From assembly GCF_007859955.1 (NCBI RefSeq), contig NZ_SJPR01000002.1, positions 358,353 through 422,352 on the forward strand: DNA of 64,000 nt. Reading direction: 5' to 3'. Each line of letters begins with the position of its first letter. Positions within the stretch are counted from its first letter, which is position 1. A program made the position numbers and the translations under genes. The notes under the pieces are model-generated. The model saw only the letters and a program-made list of their open reading frames with translations, searched no databases and had not been told where the DNA came from. Of this stretch, positions 17,301 through 25,372 are shown in pieces. The DNA comes from Botrimarina colliarenosi (lineage in GTDB: Bacteria; Planctomycetota; Planctomycetia; Pirellulales; Lacipirellulaceae).

Positions 17301-18822
17301 GCTGGCGATCAATCACACAACGCAGGCAGTTGATCTCGACGCCCAGATTGAACTCGGCGGAGCCTTGAATGGGGCCTGCCGGCTCGAGCCGCAAGTCGAA
17401 ACCGTGATTCCCTTGAAGGGCGTTGCCCCTCCTGCGCCGGCTCCCTCGTGGACGGCTGTGCCCGAGCTCGAAGTGACGCTCAAGCAAGGCGACGACGAAC
17501 TGTTCCATTCGGTCGCGACGCTCGGCGTTGCTGACCCGGCTTCATTCGTCCGGGTGCGCGACGCCAGGGTCGCCGTGGACGCCGACGCCTCGTCGCGGCT
17601 AAAGATCGTGATGGAGCGGTTGGATGGCGCGCCCGACGCGCTCGAAGTTGCTTGGTCGATTGAGGACCTCGGCGGCGGAGCAAGTCACGCGCCGCGAGCC
17701 GGAGAGCTCGCTTCCACCTTGACGGCAAAAAATCCGGCAGCTGCTTTCGGAGCCCTCCTGCCCACCGACCCAACGGCCCCCGAGCCGCTGCGGATGGTGG
17801 CCGCGATCAACGGGGTGACCGGTGCTCTCGACTGGCGTAGCGGAGGCCCGCTGACAGCCGGCGACACTCTGTTATCCCCGGCGGATCGTCCGGTGATCCG
17901 CCTCTCGGCTCCCGCGCTCGTCCGATCGGGGGAACCGCTCGTCGCTACGGTCGATGTCGTTGGGGCGCCGGAGGGCGCGACGCTCGAAGTCGCCGTGGCG
18001 CCACTCGGGGCTTCGGTCGCCGGGACGGTAAGCCAACGCCACGAGACAACCCGTCGCCACTCGGTCGAAACGACTGGTCAACCCGTCGCCGGCGCCATCG
18101 TCTTGCAGACATCGATCGGCGCCTGGACTGATTCGTTCGCGACAACTGGTCAAGCGGGGCGACGGCGGGTCGTCGCGACTGTTATCGATCGCCAAGGTAA
18201 TATCCTTGGCTACGAAACCACCGATGTCACGATTGACGCGACGCCCCCCTCGCGTATCGATCTGCGAGCCGTACAAGACGTCGTCGCCGGGACCGTCGGT
18301 GAATATCACATCGAAGCCGAAGACGATCTCTCCGGTGTGCAAGCGGTCCGTCTCTATGTCGGCGAGCCGGGACCCGATGGCGCGCCGCCAGCCGGTGTCA
18401 AAGCGGTGGCGGCCTCGCCCAGCGCCGACGACGCGGGCGTTTGGATTGCGAAGCTACCGGCTCCCGCCACTCCTACCTTCTTTCTGTCGGCCGAGGCGAC
18501 CAACGGTGTCGGTCTCAGCCGCACCACGACCGAGCGCTTAGTAACGACGAGCGCCGACCAAGCCGCCGTTGGCAAGGTAACCGGCGCCGTTCTCGAAGGC
18601 CAATTGCCTCAGCCCGGCCTCGTCGTCGAGCTACGAGACCTGAAGCAACAGCCGGTCGCGAGCACCAAAACAGAGCAGGGGGGGGTCTTTCACTTCGAGA
18701 GCGTCAAACCTGGCAAGTACCTCGTCTGGGCGGTCAAGACCGCGTCGCAGCGTGTCGGCGTCGCAACGGTCGACGTGCCAGCCGGCGGCGAGACCCGCGC
18801 CGACTTGAGTTTGAGCCTCTAG
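14350..18822 (+). CDS. Giant membrane-anchored pseudo-caspase with C-terminal CarboxypepD_reg-like domain
   Basis: 1490 aa, coupled to the previous gene by an ATGA overlap. A membrane helix lies at about 14-34. Residues 40-280 again match the caspase-like layout (late segments SCSTGETPTNLSCVGRSTFG and GVNDGRITAREVSEYAAHRV are typical). The catalytic His position reads IVYIQAAV (A109) and the Cys position reads LVLDLSWRL (S157), so both dyad residues are lost. The centre is helical and then beta-sandwich-like. The last 75 residues (GKVTGAVLEGQLPQPGLVVEL; GGVFHFESVKPGKYLVWAV) look like a CarboxypepD_reg/transthyretin-like domain. Shared architecture and coupling suggest that the two giants form a complex at the membrane. 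No family name beyond these parts can be given. Confidence 0.65.
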   Translation: MNRSVDWRTVSRRAIAPAIAALSLVGVIAAVASWVRPVPTRAFVSCWTEHGASPLLIGHLAAANDRAAFRSMTGFAFEDVSLRSATASTLEQAQPFQAARPRIVYIQAAVTRGPDGAAVLITDQFDHLTGAGGASLDQLLDRLDAEAIPTLLVLDLSWRLQDGQAGLIPCGVDGLVHDRLRKRPLANVLTLVSCSTGETPTNLSCVGRSTFGYFFQNGLAGAADGFGGGVNDGRITAREVSEYAAHRVASWTRTREATQQTPVLYGGADDFLLAGHQCPTLEVLETPTPPEIPEWLLEAWRQRQRWAEGPEQVNVPRLVKRYEAALLLAEQRWREGVEGDQILEQFTADTRPIVGEIRSAQESLPKAPSLFLATVAPAEAPLELAWQTRFASTDPAASAAFAKAVGDAAYEALAQSGVAAVADAGASMPAALTAVADELARRSATPRYVEDAAVRKLAKVSKERSDASPAVLGAFFRTMRLRVETLANSEAVDQLSPWTVAGDNAYRTAWAALLSPGYATVDDAMRYNAEADTAYRRALTHQQVRRRAEAAVRHAQSTLPLLGPMIRLSTDKLALWRRGVATTVELAAAINPVASAELSLGNGGVSIDRSSVEMLTIRLEELLRNLTTPFTGGAVAETAKQVQSGDHKSRALAEAMLLTPLLSAEDRACLLGAIPSRSATDTAELLAFDRESRGTTAVSGMPLPSIDTTLQEEAVTEVALTQGVLRLLGCGWTTVNSKGEEPGFIRLASLRASLTAAYNQDFRARPLVEKTSACRVLRCHPFRSLLDKPGASPTLLLAGQREQNWASLSAKRLADEAADLGGDGFLADAARRLDPEATPPPARITVTDAGDSESLTLDSLSRQQPEALFQLGVKHANANAVEVAVLQPAACLAIETEQAATDGGSEVTLRLRLHPSCTVSQQLATQGVLLSVRCGDSVMLKRIATPAIADVPPVELFVEIGGQRLPWATRIDLPALPKPSTMRLLAINHTTQAVDLDAQIELGGALNGACRLEPQVETVIPLKGVAPPAPAPSWTAVPELEVTLKQGDDELFHSVATLGVADPASFVRVRDARVAVDADASSRLKIVMERLDGAPDALEVAWSIEDLGGGASHAPRAGELASTLTAKNPAAAFGALLPTDPTAPEPLRMVAAINGVTGALDWRSGGPLTAGDTLLSPADRPVIRLSAPALVRSGEPLVATVDVVGAPEGATLEVAVAPLGASVAGTVSQRHETTRRHSVETTGQPVAGAIVLQTSIGAWTDSFATTGQAGRRRVVATVIDRQGNILGYETTDVTIDATPPSRIDLRAVQDVVAGTVGEYHIEAEDDLSGVQAVRLYVGEPGPDGAPPAGVKAVAASPSADDAGVWIAKLPAPATPTFFLSAEATNGVGLSRTTTERLVTTSADQAAVGKVTGAVLEGQLPQPGLVVELRDLKQQPVASTKTEQGGVFHFESVKPGKYLVWAVKTASQRVGVATVDVPAGGETRADLSLSL

Positions 18823-19116
18823 AGTCGGCCGCCATTGGCAGGCCGCAATCCTGCCGCCATGGCCAAGCCGTCTCGCAGCGCTTCGGCCCGTCGCCCACTG
18901 ACGCCAGGGTGACGATCGTGTACTGCAGCGGGGAAGGTGGTTGAGCATGCGCCGTTTCTCCCACCGTATGCGGCAACGCAGGGCCATTGCGTGGGGCGAC
19001 AGCAAGAAAGTGTGTGGTAAAGTAGGTGAGGCAGACTCGCCCCCGCTGTGGCGTGACGGACGCCACGACGTTCGCCCTCAGCGCAGTCCGATTCCCTCTC
19101 TCCTCCCGTCTCGCTG
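18823..19116. other. Intergenic region with no recognised gene
   Basis: 294 nt between the second giant gene and the formylglycine-generating enzyme gene. A short hairpin (GGCAGG ... CCTGCC, about 18838-18856) lies 16 nt past the stop but has no T-run, so it is at best a weak terminator. Nothing else was recognised. Confidence 0.4.
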
Positions 19117-20163
19117 ATGTCCCGTTTCCTGCTTGCCATCATTGCAATCGCCTCGCCGCTAGCCGCCCTTTGCCGGGCTGCTGACGACGCTCCCGAGGGC
19201 CCTGCCCCCGAGGGAATGGTTTGGATCCCCGGCGGCGAGTTCTCCATGGGGAGCGACTTCCGCCTCGCGCGCCCCGATGAGCAGCCGATTCACCGGGTGC
19301 GGGTCGATGGATTCTGGATGGATCGGACCGAGGTCACCAACGCCCAGTTCCGTGAGTTCGTCGAGGCGACCGGCTATGTCACCGTCGCCGAGAAGGCGCC
19401 AGACGTCGAAGAGATCATGGCGCAGCTGCCTCCCGGAACGCCACCGCCGAAGGAAGAAGACCTTGTCGCGGCGTCGCTGGTCTTTACGCCAACCCGCGGG
19501 CCGGTGCCACTTAACAACGTTGGCGCCTGGTGGCGATGGGAGCCCGGCGCGAACTGGAAACATCCCGAAGGACCCGACAGCACGCTCGAAGGCCGGGACG
19601 ACTACCCGGTTGTGCAGGTCGCTTGGTACGACGCGGTTGCGTATTGCAAATGGGCCGGCAAACGCCTGCCGACCGAGGCGGAGTGGGAGCGCGCCGCCCG
19701 CGGCGGCATTGAAGGCGCGCCCTTCGTTTGGGGGGACGCCCCCCTCTCGGACGACGAGCCCCAGGTCAACATCTGGCAAGGGTCCTTCCCCTACAAGAAC
19801 ACCAAACGGGATGGTTACATGACGGCGGCCCCGGTCGGGACCTACCCGCCCAACGGCTTCGGTTTGGTCGATATGGGGGGCAATGTATGGGAGTGGACCG
19901 CCGACTGGTTCCACCGCGACGCCTACTCACTGCTCGAAAGGCAACTCGGCGAGGGCGTTGTCGCCGTCAACCCGCAGGGACCCGCGAAGAGTTTCGATCC
20001 CAGTCAGCCCTACACGCCGCAGCGATCGACGCGCGGCGGTTCGTTTCTCTGTAGCGATTCGTACTGCAGCAGCTACCGCCCGTCGGCACGGATGGGCTGC
20101 AGTCCTGACACGGGGCTATCACACACCGGCTTCCGCTGCGTGAAGTCCGCCAAGTCCAACTGA
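19117..20163 (+). CDS. Exported formylglycine-generating enzyme (SUMF1/FGE family)
   Basis: 348 aa. A signal peptide (FLLAIIAIASPLAALCRA) precedes the FGE fold: MVWIPGGEFSMGSD, FWMDRTEVTNAQFREFVEAT, RLPTEAEWERAARGG, GLVDMGGNVWEWTADWF and HTGFRC. The copper-binding active-site pair of true FGEs is present: C312 and C317 in GGSFLCSDSYC, matching human SUMF1 C336/C341. Many family members lack these cysteines and have other roles, so oxidation of a sulfatase cysteine to formylglycine is a supported assignment here. No sulfatase gene is in the window. The enzyme would act outside the cytoplasm. The next gene is convergent, 31 nt away. Confidence 0.85.
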   Translation: MSRFLLAIIAIASPLAALCRAADDAPEGPAPEGMVWIPGGEFSMGSDFRLARPDEQPIHRVRVDGFWMDRTEVTNAQFREFVEATGYVTVAEKAPDVEEIMAQLPPGTPPPKEEDLVAASLVFTPTRGPVPLNNVGAWWRWEPGANWKHPEGPDSTLEGRDDYPVVQVAWYDAVAYCKWAGKRLPTEAEWERAARGGIEGAPFVWGDAPLSDDEPQVNIWQGSFPYKNTKRDGYMTAAPVGTYPPNGFGLVDMGGNVWEWTADWFHRDAYSLLERQLGEGVVAVNPQGPAKSFDPSQPYTPQRSTRGGSFLCSDSYCSSYRPSARMGCSPDTGLSHTGFRCVKSAKSN

Positions 20164-20194
20164 CGCCGCCTTCGCGCTCGTCCAGAGGATCGGT

Positions 20195-20686
20195 TCAGAG
20201 AATCTTCTGATAGCTGCACATATTGAGCCAGCGTCCAAACTTCCAACCGACCTCTTTGAGCGTCCCCGCCAGTTCATAGCCGGCCGACTCGTGCAGTCGA
20301 CGGCTGGCGACGTTCTCCGCGTCGATGAGGCCGACCATCGTATGGACGCCGGCGCCGCGGGCGCGCGACTCGATCGCTTCGAGCAGGACCCGCCCGAGCC
20401 CCTTGCCGCGATGGTCAGCCGCCACATGTAGTGAGTGCTCGACCGTGAAGCGGTAACCCGGCTTCTTGTTGAAATCGCCGTACGACGCGAAGCCCATGAC
20501 GCTGACGCTTTCGTCGATGGCGACGATCACGGGAAAGCCCTTCGCGCGTTTCACCTCGAACCAATCGGCCGTCTCCCGATCGGTGGCGGGCGCCTCGTCG
20601 TAGATGGCGGTCGTGGTCGCCACCACGTCGTTGACGATCGCTTGGATCGCCGCCAGGTGCGAGGCGTCGGCGTCAATCAGCTGCAT
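20195..20686 (-). CDS. GNAT-family N-acetyltransferase (phosphinothricin-acetyltransferase-like)
   Basis: 163 aa from the ATG at 20686. The start of the protein (IDADASHLAAIQAIVNDVV) and TTAIYDEAPATDRETADWF follow the pattern of the Pat/YncA subgroup. The acetyl-CoA site is clear in HRGKGLGRVLLEAIESRARGAG (shortened here), followed by ASRRLHESAGYELAGTLKEVG. Substrates in this subgroup include phosphinothricin and methionine sulfoximine or sulfone; which applies here cannot be told. Its start overlaps the end of the upstream MtfA-like gene by 14 nt, so the two are probably co-transcribed. Confidence 0.85.
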   Translation of the reverse strand: MQLIDADASHLAAIQAIVNDVVATTTAIYDEAPATDRETADWFEVKRAKGFPVIVAIDESVSVMGFASYGDFNKKPGYRFTVEHSLHVAADHRGKGLGRVLLEAIESRARGAGVHTMVGLIDAENVASRRLHESAGYELAGTLKEVGWKFGRWLNMCSYQKIL

Positions 20687-22067
20687 CGGTCGCCTCCTCC
20701 TCGGGTTCGGCGGCCAGCCAATCGGCCAAGGCGAAGTGTCGCTGAGCGGATTTGCTGTCGCCCATCTGTTCGTAAACACACGCCAGCCAGTAGTGGGCTT
20801 CGCCCCATTGCCGGTCGAGTAGCACGAGCCGCCGCAGGGACTTCTTTGCCTCGCGGAGTCGCCCCGCTTGGAACGCCAGCGTGCCACAGAAGAACAAGGC
20901 GTCGAGGCTGTCGCGATCGAGCCGGAGCGCCGTCTGGGCGTGACGTTCGGCGGCGTCCCGGTCGTCCAACTCGATGAGAGCCTCGGCCGCGGCGGCGTGC
21001 GCTAGCGCGTGCTCTGGGTCGGCGGCGATCGCCTGGCGGGCGTCTTCTAACGCACTCTCCCAGTCGTGCAATTCAATCTTGGCGGCGGCCCGTAGGGTCA
21101 ACGTTTCGGCGTCATGGGGCTCTAACTCGAGGGCGCGGCTGAACGCCTCGACCGCGGCGTGAGCCTCGCCGGCCGCCAAGAGCTGCTGCCCCTCCGCAAA
21201 TTCCACGTCGGCGCCCTCTAGGCCGAGGCCGCTCAGATCAACTTGCAACGGCGCCTCACTCGGCGGGGCCGCGCGACGACGCGGCGCCAGACGCGGCAAC
21301 CATTCCGAGGGGTCCTGCCGGTAAAAGTCCGCCATGAGTCCGAACAGCTCCGCGTGGCGCCCCTGCATCTCATGGGGCCGCTCGAAGAAGCACTCGGTGG
21401 CGACCGCGAAAAACTCCGCCTTGCTCGTCGCGCCGTATTGGTCGAGCAGCGTCAGTTCACCGCGTCGGGACTGGGCTACCAGCCGGTCGTACTCTCGGCC
21501 GACGACGCCTGGCCAGTGCCGCGCCGCCTCACCGGTGACCATCGGCACGCCGTCGGTTTCGCCGTCGAGACCGTCCACATAATGGGCAAACTCGTGCAGC
21601 ACGAGGTTGTGCCCGCGGCCCGGCCGACGGGCGCTCCGCAGCACGTCGGGCCATGATAGTACGATCGGCCCCCGCCGCCACGCCTCGCCGAGCCGGCCCG
21701 ATCCTTGGCTGTCGGCGTGCTCGCCGCCCAACAGGTCGAGCCACCCGCTCCCTTCAGATCGCTGCGCTTGGTACGCGCCCGGGTAGAGGACAATCGACGG
21801 CAGATCGGGGTACGTGTAGCGGTCGTCGTAGCCGAGTGTCAGCAGTGCCGCGACGCCCGCCACGGTGACACGCATCTCGTCGGTCACCGCGAGTCCGCCA
21901 GCGCCCTCCCAGTTACGCTCGCCGACCATCCGCGAAACGACTTCGGTGTGCCGCTCCCGCCACTCGACTGGCAAGAAGCCGGTCTGCCAGACGTTGCGTG
22001 CGAGCACGGCCGCTTGGTCGGCGACCACAATTGGCGGGGCAGAGCGGCGGCGGAACCAAGAGAGCAT
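20673..22067 (-). CDS. MtfA-type M90 zinc peptidase fused to TPRs
   Basis: 464 aa from the ATG at 22067 (MLSWFRRR). Residues 1-260 are an MtfA/M90 peptidase domain: FLPVEWRERH near the N-terminus, zinc-site HEFAH (H158, E159, H162) followed by VDGLDGE, and a downstream EFFAVATECFFERP segment that supplies the third ligand. E. coli MtfA is about 265 aa and interacts with the repressor Mlc. Here about 170 further residues form TPR-like helical hairpins (EFAEGQQLLAAGEAHAAVEA; HDWESALEDARQAIAADPEH). The TPR half is an unusual extension and probably binds a partner. The protein has no signal peptide and should be cytoplasmic. The GNAT gene follows, with overlap. Confidence 0.8.
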   Translation of the reverse strand: MLSWFRRRSAPPIVVADQAAVLARNVWQTGFLPVEWRERHTEVVSRMVGERNWEGAGGLAVTDEMRVTVAGVAALLTLGYDDRYTYPDLPSIVLYPGAYQAQRSEGSGWLDLLGGEHADSQGSGRLGEAWRRGPIVLSWPDVLRSARRPGRGHNLVLHEFAHYVDGLDGETDGVPMVTGEAARHWPGVVGREYDRLVAQSRRGELTLLDQYGATSKAEFFAVATECFFERPHEMQGRHAELFGLMADFYRQDPSEWLPRLAPRRRAAPPSEAPLQVDLSGLGLEGADVEFAEGQQLLAAGEAHAAVEAFSRALELEPHDAETLTLRAAAKIELHDWESALEDARQAIAADPEHALAHAAAAEALIELDDRDAAERHAQTALRLDRDSLDALFFCGTLAFQAGRLREAKKSLRRLVLLDRQWGEAHYWLACVYEQMGDSKSAQRHFALADWLAAEPEEEATDAAD

Positions 22068-22156
22068 CGGATCACTACCCGGGAGGACGCAAAGGCAACG
22101 GGAAAGGAAATAAGCCGCGTAGCCCCCCTCAATTCCGGAACGGGGGTGGGGCCAAC

Positions 22157-22190
22157 GGAGGGGAGGAACCCGGCAAGCCTCCCCCGTCAC
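22157..22190 (-). terminator. Possible terminator hairpin after the cytosine deaminase gene
   Basis: GGGGAGG pairs with CCTCCCC across an 11-nt loop, and the stem extends outward with ACGG/CCGT around one bulge. On the minus strand it begins within the last codons or just past the stop of the deaminase gene. There is no clear T-run, so strength is uncertain. Confidence 0.35.
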
Positions 22191-22624
22191 ACGCCAATAT
22201 CCTCGTTCCACAACTCGGGCCGCGCCGCGATGAACTCTTCCATCAGCCGCACACACTCCGGGTCGTCGACGATTTGTAGATCGACGCCACGGCTACGGAC
22301 ATACGCCTCGGGGCCTTGGAAGGTGCGGTTCTCGCCCACGATGATCCGGGGGATTTTGTAGAGCAGCGACGCCCCGCTGCACATGTCGCACGGCGAAAGG
22401 GTGCTGTAGAGCGTGGCCCGCTGGTAATCGGCCCCCGTCAGCCGGCCGGCGTTCTCGAGGGCGTCCATCTCGGCGTGCAAGACGGCGCTCCCCTGTTGGA
22501 CGCGGCGGTTGTGCCCTCGGCCGACGATCTTGCCGTCGATCACCACGACCGATCCGATCGGGATCCCCCCTTCGGCGAGCCCGAGCTTGGCTTCCTCAAT
22601 CGCGGCGGCGAGAAACGGGTCCAT
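22187..22624 (-). CDS. Cytosine deaminase, yeast Fcy1-like
   Basis: 145 aa from the ATG at 22624. Zinc-deaminase motifs are H50-A-E52 and P78-C79-DM-C82. Similarity to the yeast enzyme Fcy1 is unusually close along the chain: GGIPIGSVVV, VGRGHNRRVQQGSA, LENAGRL, TLYSTLSPCDMCSGA, IPRIIVGEN and the ending RPELWNEDIGV, which matches the C-terminal lid of Fcy1. This separates it from the amidohydrolase-type CodA of E. coli and from tRNA adenosine deaminase (TadA). Expected reaction: cytosine to uracil plus ammonia, in the cytoplasm; isocytosine or another base is an alternative. A hairpin at 22157-22190 lies just past the stop. Confidence 0.85.
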   Translation of the reverse strand: MDPFLAAAIEEAKLGLAEGGIPIGSVVVIDGKIVGRGHNRRVQQGSAVLHAEMDALENAGRLTGADYQRATLYSTLSPCDMCSGASLLYKIPRIIVGENRTFQGPEAYVRSRGVDLQIVDDPECVRLMEEFIAARPELWNEDIGV

Positions 22625-22777
22625 GGGATCACCAGCAAGGGGAGGAAGGAAGGGCTCAGCGGCGTGTGCGGCGACGCCGACACGAATCATCGCGAATCGC
22701 AGCCGCACCACCAAGGGCGGAACACCGCCTCCCCGCGAAAGCGGCTCTCGTCTCAAACGCCGCGGAAGAGCGTCGCC

Positions 22778-24346
22778 CTATCGTTCGGTCAGCGCCGAGC
22801 GTAGCGGCCAAGCGGTGAAGCGGTGGACCTCGGCGCCGGGCGCGTCGAGACGGACGCCGTCGCTCTCGGGGCCGGGAAAGACAAGCGTCGTTAGCACCGC
22901 GACGCCATCCTGAGCGAAGACCTCCACCGACGATCGATCGACAACCACTCGCAAGCGCAAACGCCCCTCGTCGAGGGCGATCGGCGCCGGGTAGACGCCG
23001 GCGAAGGCATCGTGAAACTCGTCGAAACCCGCGTCGCGGCGGTCGACCGACAGCGTCTCGTCGACCGGGTCGTAGACGAGCCGGGTCGTCTCGTCGGGGC
23101 CTTCCAAGACATGGAGCACCAGCGGCCTGCCCGCATCGGGCGTCACCTCAAGCACGATATCGAGTTGCTTGCCTCGGACGGCGGCGTTGGTGCCATCTAC
23201 CGCGTCCTCCCGCAACGACTCCAGTTCGCGGACGGGCGCCTGGGCGAGACGCAATCCGCTCCCCGTTTCGCGGAGGGTCAGCGACCGGGGGATCGTCATC
23301 GCGCTACGCCAGGGAGAGGTCGGCGTGCCGTTGGTCTGGAGGTTGGTCATCCACCCGATCCACACCCGACGGCCGTCTTCCGCCGGGAGGTCCGACCAAG
23401 TGACCGGGGCGTAGAAGTCGCGGCCGTAGTCGACCTGCTGCGATCGCCGCTGGGGGTCGTCACAGGTGAATTGATTGCCGTCGAACCGCCCCACGAAGTA
23501 CTCGTTGCCCGATCCGCCGCCGACGCCGCCACCGCCGAAGTCCGCCTCGAGCACCCACCGCGTCTCGTCGGTCGCCTCGCCGCGGCTGTCGACGATCGGC
23601 AGCTCGAACAGGTCGGGACACTCCCAGTTCGATTTCCCTTCGACACCGGCCGGGCCGAACTCGCTCAGCAGCCGCCACTCGTTGAGATCGGGCGAGCCGT
23701 ACAACTGCACCCGCTTCGCCGCCGACAGCGCGACGACCATCACCCACTTCTCCGTCGGGGCGTGCCAGAAGACCTTCGGGTCACGGAACTCGGCGATATC
23801 GAGGTCGATCACGGGGTTGCCAGCGTGCTTCGTCCAGGTCCGCCCCGCGTCGGTCGAGTAGGCGAGCGACTGCGACTGGTTCCCCGGCCGGTGCGACGTG
23901 TAGACCGCCACCAGCGGCGGATTCTCGGCCGTCCCGAAGCCCGACGTGTTGCGGTGATCGACGACACAACTGCCGGAGAAGATCATCTCGTCCCCCTCTT
24001 CCCAGAGGGCGATCGGCAACGGCTCCCAATGCATCAGGTCGCGGCTCACCGCGTGGCCCCAGCTCATGTGGCCCCAGTCGATGCCCAAAGGGTTGTGCTG
24101 GTAGAAGAGGTGGTACTCGCCGCGGTAGAAGACGAGCCCGTTGGGGTCGTTCATCCAGTTCCGCTCGGGCGTGAAGTGCACGCGCGGACGCCAAGGCTCG
24201 CGCAGGTACTCGTCCGACGAGCGATACGCCTGCAGCTTCGCCAACTCCCCCTGCGCGAGTTCTTGCGTCGTCTGGGCTGGCGACGCGGCGGCCGTCACCA
24301 CCCCGACGAGGACCAACAGCCATCGCCGACCACCGAAGGGCTTCAT
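22778..24346 (-). CDS. Secreted GH32 fructan hydrolase (levanase/invertase type)
   Basis: 522 aa from the ATG at 24346, which starts a signal peptide (RRWLLVLVGVVTAAASPA); a TTG 12 nt upstream is less likely. The three GH32 signatures are present: WMNDPNG (64-70, with nucleophile D67), EFRDPKVFW (transition-state stabiliser) and NWECPDLFEL (acid/base Glu). The C-terminal beta-sandwich ends with VDRSSVEVFAQDG. The family hydrolyses beta-fructosides (levan, inulin, sucrose); exo-levanase/inulinase activity outside the cell or in the periplasm is the best guess. The next gene upstream on the same strand is a five-bladed propeller protein, so the two may form a small fructan or polysaccharide locus. 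Confidence 0.92.
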   Translation of the reverse strand: MKPFGGRRWLLVLVGVVTAAASPAQTTQELAQGELAKLQAYRSSDEYLREPWRPRVHFTPERNWMNDPNGLVFYRGEYHLFYQHNPLGIDWGHMSWGHAVSRDLMHWEPLPIALWEEGDEMIFSGSCVVDHRNTSGFGTAENPPLVAVYTSHRPGNQSQSLAYSTDAGRTWTKHAGNPVIDLDIAEFRDPKVFWHAPTEKWVMVVALSAAKRVQLYGSPDLNEWRLLSEFGPAGVEGKSNWECPDLFELPIVDSRGEATDETRWVLEADFGGGGVGGGSGNEYFVGRFDGNQFTCDDPQRRSQQVDYGRDFYAPVTWSDLPAEDGRRVWIGWMTNLQTNGTPTSPWRSAMTIPRSLTLRETGSGLRLAQAPVRELESLREDAVDGTNAAVRGKQLDIVLEVTPDAGRPLVLHVLEGPDETTRLVYDPVDETLSVDRRDAGFDEFHDAFAGVYPAPIALDEGRLRLRVVVDRSSVEVFAQDGVAVLTTLVFPGPESDGVRLDAPGAEVHRFTAWPLRSALTER

Positions 24347-24391
24347 GTTGCGTCTCAACGAGGGTTGCGGAGGGAGGGCGAGCGGCGCTGG

Positions 24392-25372
24392 CTACTTCTT
24401 CAGTTCCCAGCCGACGTGCTCGTCGTCCGTCACGAAGACCGTCCCATGACGCGGATGCTTGGCCGGGTGGACGATCGACGCCGTCTCGTCCCGCCACTCG
24501 GTGAGGTCCCGCGACGACGCCATCGAGTAGTGTCGGGCGCCGTAGCTGTCCCAGTACAGCAGCCACTCGCCGTTCCAGCGCACCAGCGAAGGCCCCTCCG
24601 CCGCGTCGCGGCCGCTGATCGCTGTCCCCGGGCCAACCAGCGGCTCGGTCGAATCGCCAAAGCTCTCCGGGCCAATCTCGGCGGGGCTGAACGCCAGGCG
24701 GATGTTCTTGCCACCCCGTTCGGGGCTGACTTCTTTCTTGAGCGCCATCACCCAGCGGTCGCCCTCGTCGTCCCACGCCACGTGGGCGTCGATGACGCTC
24801 CAGCCCGGGTCTTGGTAAATCGGCTGCGGGTCGGTGAACGTCTCGAAGTCGGTCGTCGCCGTGTAGAACATCCGGTGGTCGCCGCCATGCTTGTCGTCGC
24901 TGCCGTCGCCGTCCTCGAACTCCGACGGCAAGGTCGACGACCAGACGATCTTGAAATCGCCCGCCACGTGGTCGCGAAAAATCTCGGGCGCCCAAACGTT
25001 GTTGGGCTGCTCGGCGCCGTCGGCGAACGGCTGGATCCGCTGCGGGTCGGACCACGTCTTTAGGTCAGGCGAGTTGGCGTAGCCGTACCAACGGCCGACC
25101 CAATTCGAAGTCCAGACCATGTGGTAAAGGCCGTCGTGCCAGACGATCGACGGGTCGCGGGTCAGGTGCTGGCCGTCGCTCCACTGGGGGGGCGTGAAGA
25201 TCGGCTTGCCGTCGTTGACGGGAGAGAACGTGCGGCCGTCGTCGCTCCAAGCGAGGAAGACGCCGTTCTCGCCGTTGCTGTCGAAGTACGGAAACAACAG
25301 CACCGGCTCGGCCTCGGCAGCGACCGTGGCCAGGGCGAGGGACAAAGCCAACAGCAGTCGAGTCGGACGCAT
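24392..25372 (-). CDS. Secreted GH43-like five-bladed beta-propeller protein
   Basis: 326 aa with a signal peptide (RLLLALSLALATVAAEA). Blade-like repeats occur: FLAWSDDGRTFSPV, TRDPSIVWHDGLYHMVWTS, WAPEIFRDHVAGDFKIVWSS, IDAHVAWDDEGDRWVMALK, AEGPSLVRWNGEWLLYWD. RDPSI, APEI and EGP segments are in the order seen in GH43/GH117-like enzymes, where Asp and Glu act in hydrolysis. It lies 45 nt upstream of the GH32 gene on the same strand, consistent with an operon. Substrate is unknown; arabinosyl, xylosyl or fructosyl links are possible. Confidence 0.75.
   Translation of the reverse strand: MRPTRLLLALSLALATVAAEAEPVLLFPYFDSNGENGVFLAWSDDGRTFSPVNDGKPIFTPPQWSDGQHLTRDPSIVWHDGLYHMVWTSNWVGRWYGYANSPDLKTWSDPQRIQPFADGAEQPNNVWAPEIFRDHVAGDFKIVWSSTLPSEFEDGDGSDDKHGGDHRMFYTATTDFETFTDPQPIYQDPGWSVIDAHVAWDDEGDRWVMALKKEVSPERGGKNIRLAFSPAEIGPESFGDSTEPLVGPGTAISGRDAAEGPSLVRWNGEWLLYWDSYGARHYSMASSRDLTEWRDETASIVHPAKHPRHGTVFVTDDEHVGWELKK

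Noticed and set aside
18838-18856. Terminator after the second giant gene
   Set aside because: A six-base-pair hairpin exists but no T-run follows; too weak to list.
23012-25063. 683-codon frame on the plus strand opposite the GH32 and GH43-like genes
   Set aside because: It spans two well-supported genes on the other strand and has no domain-like sequence.
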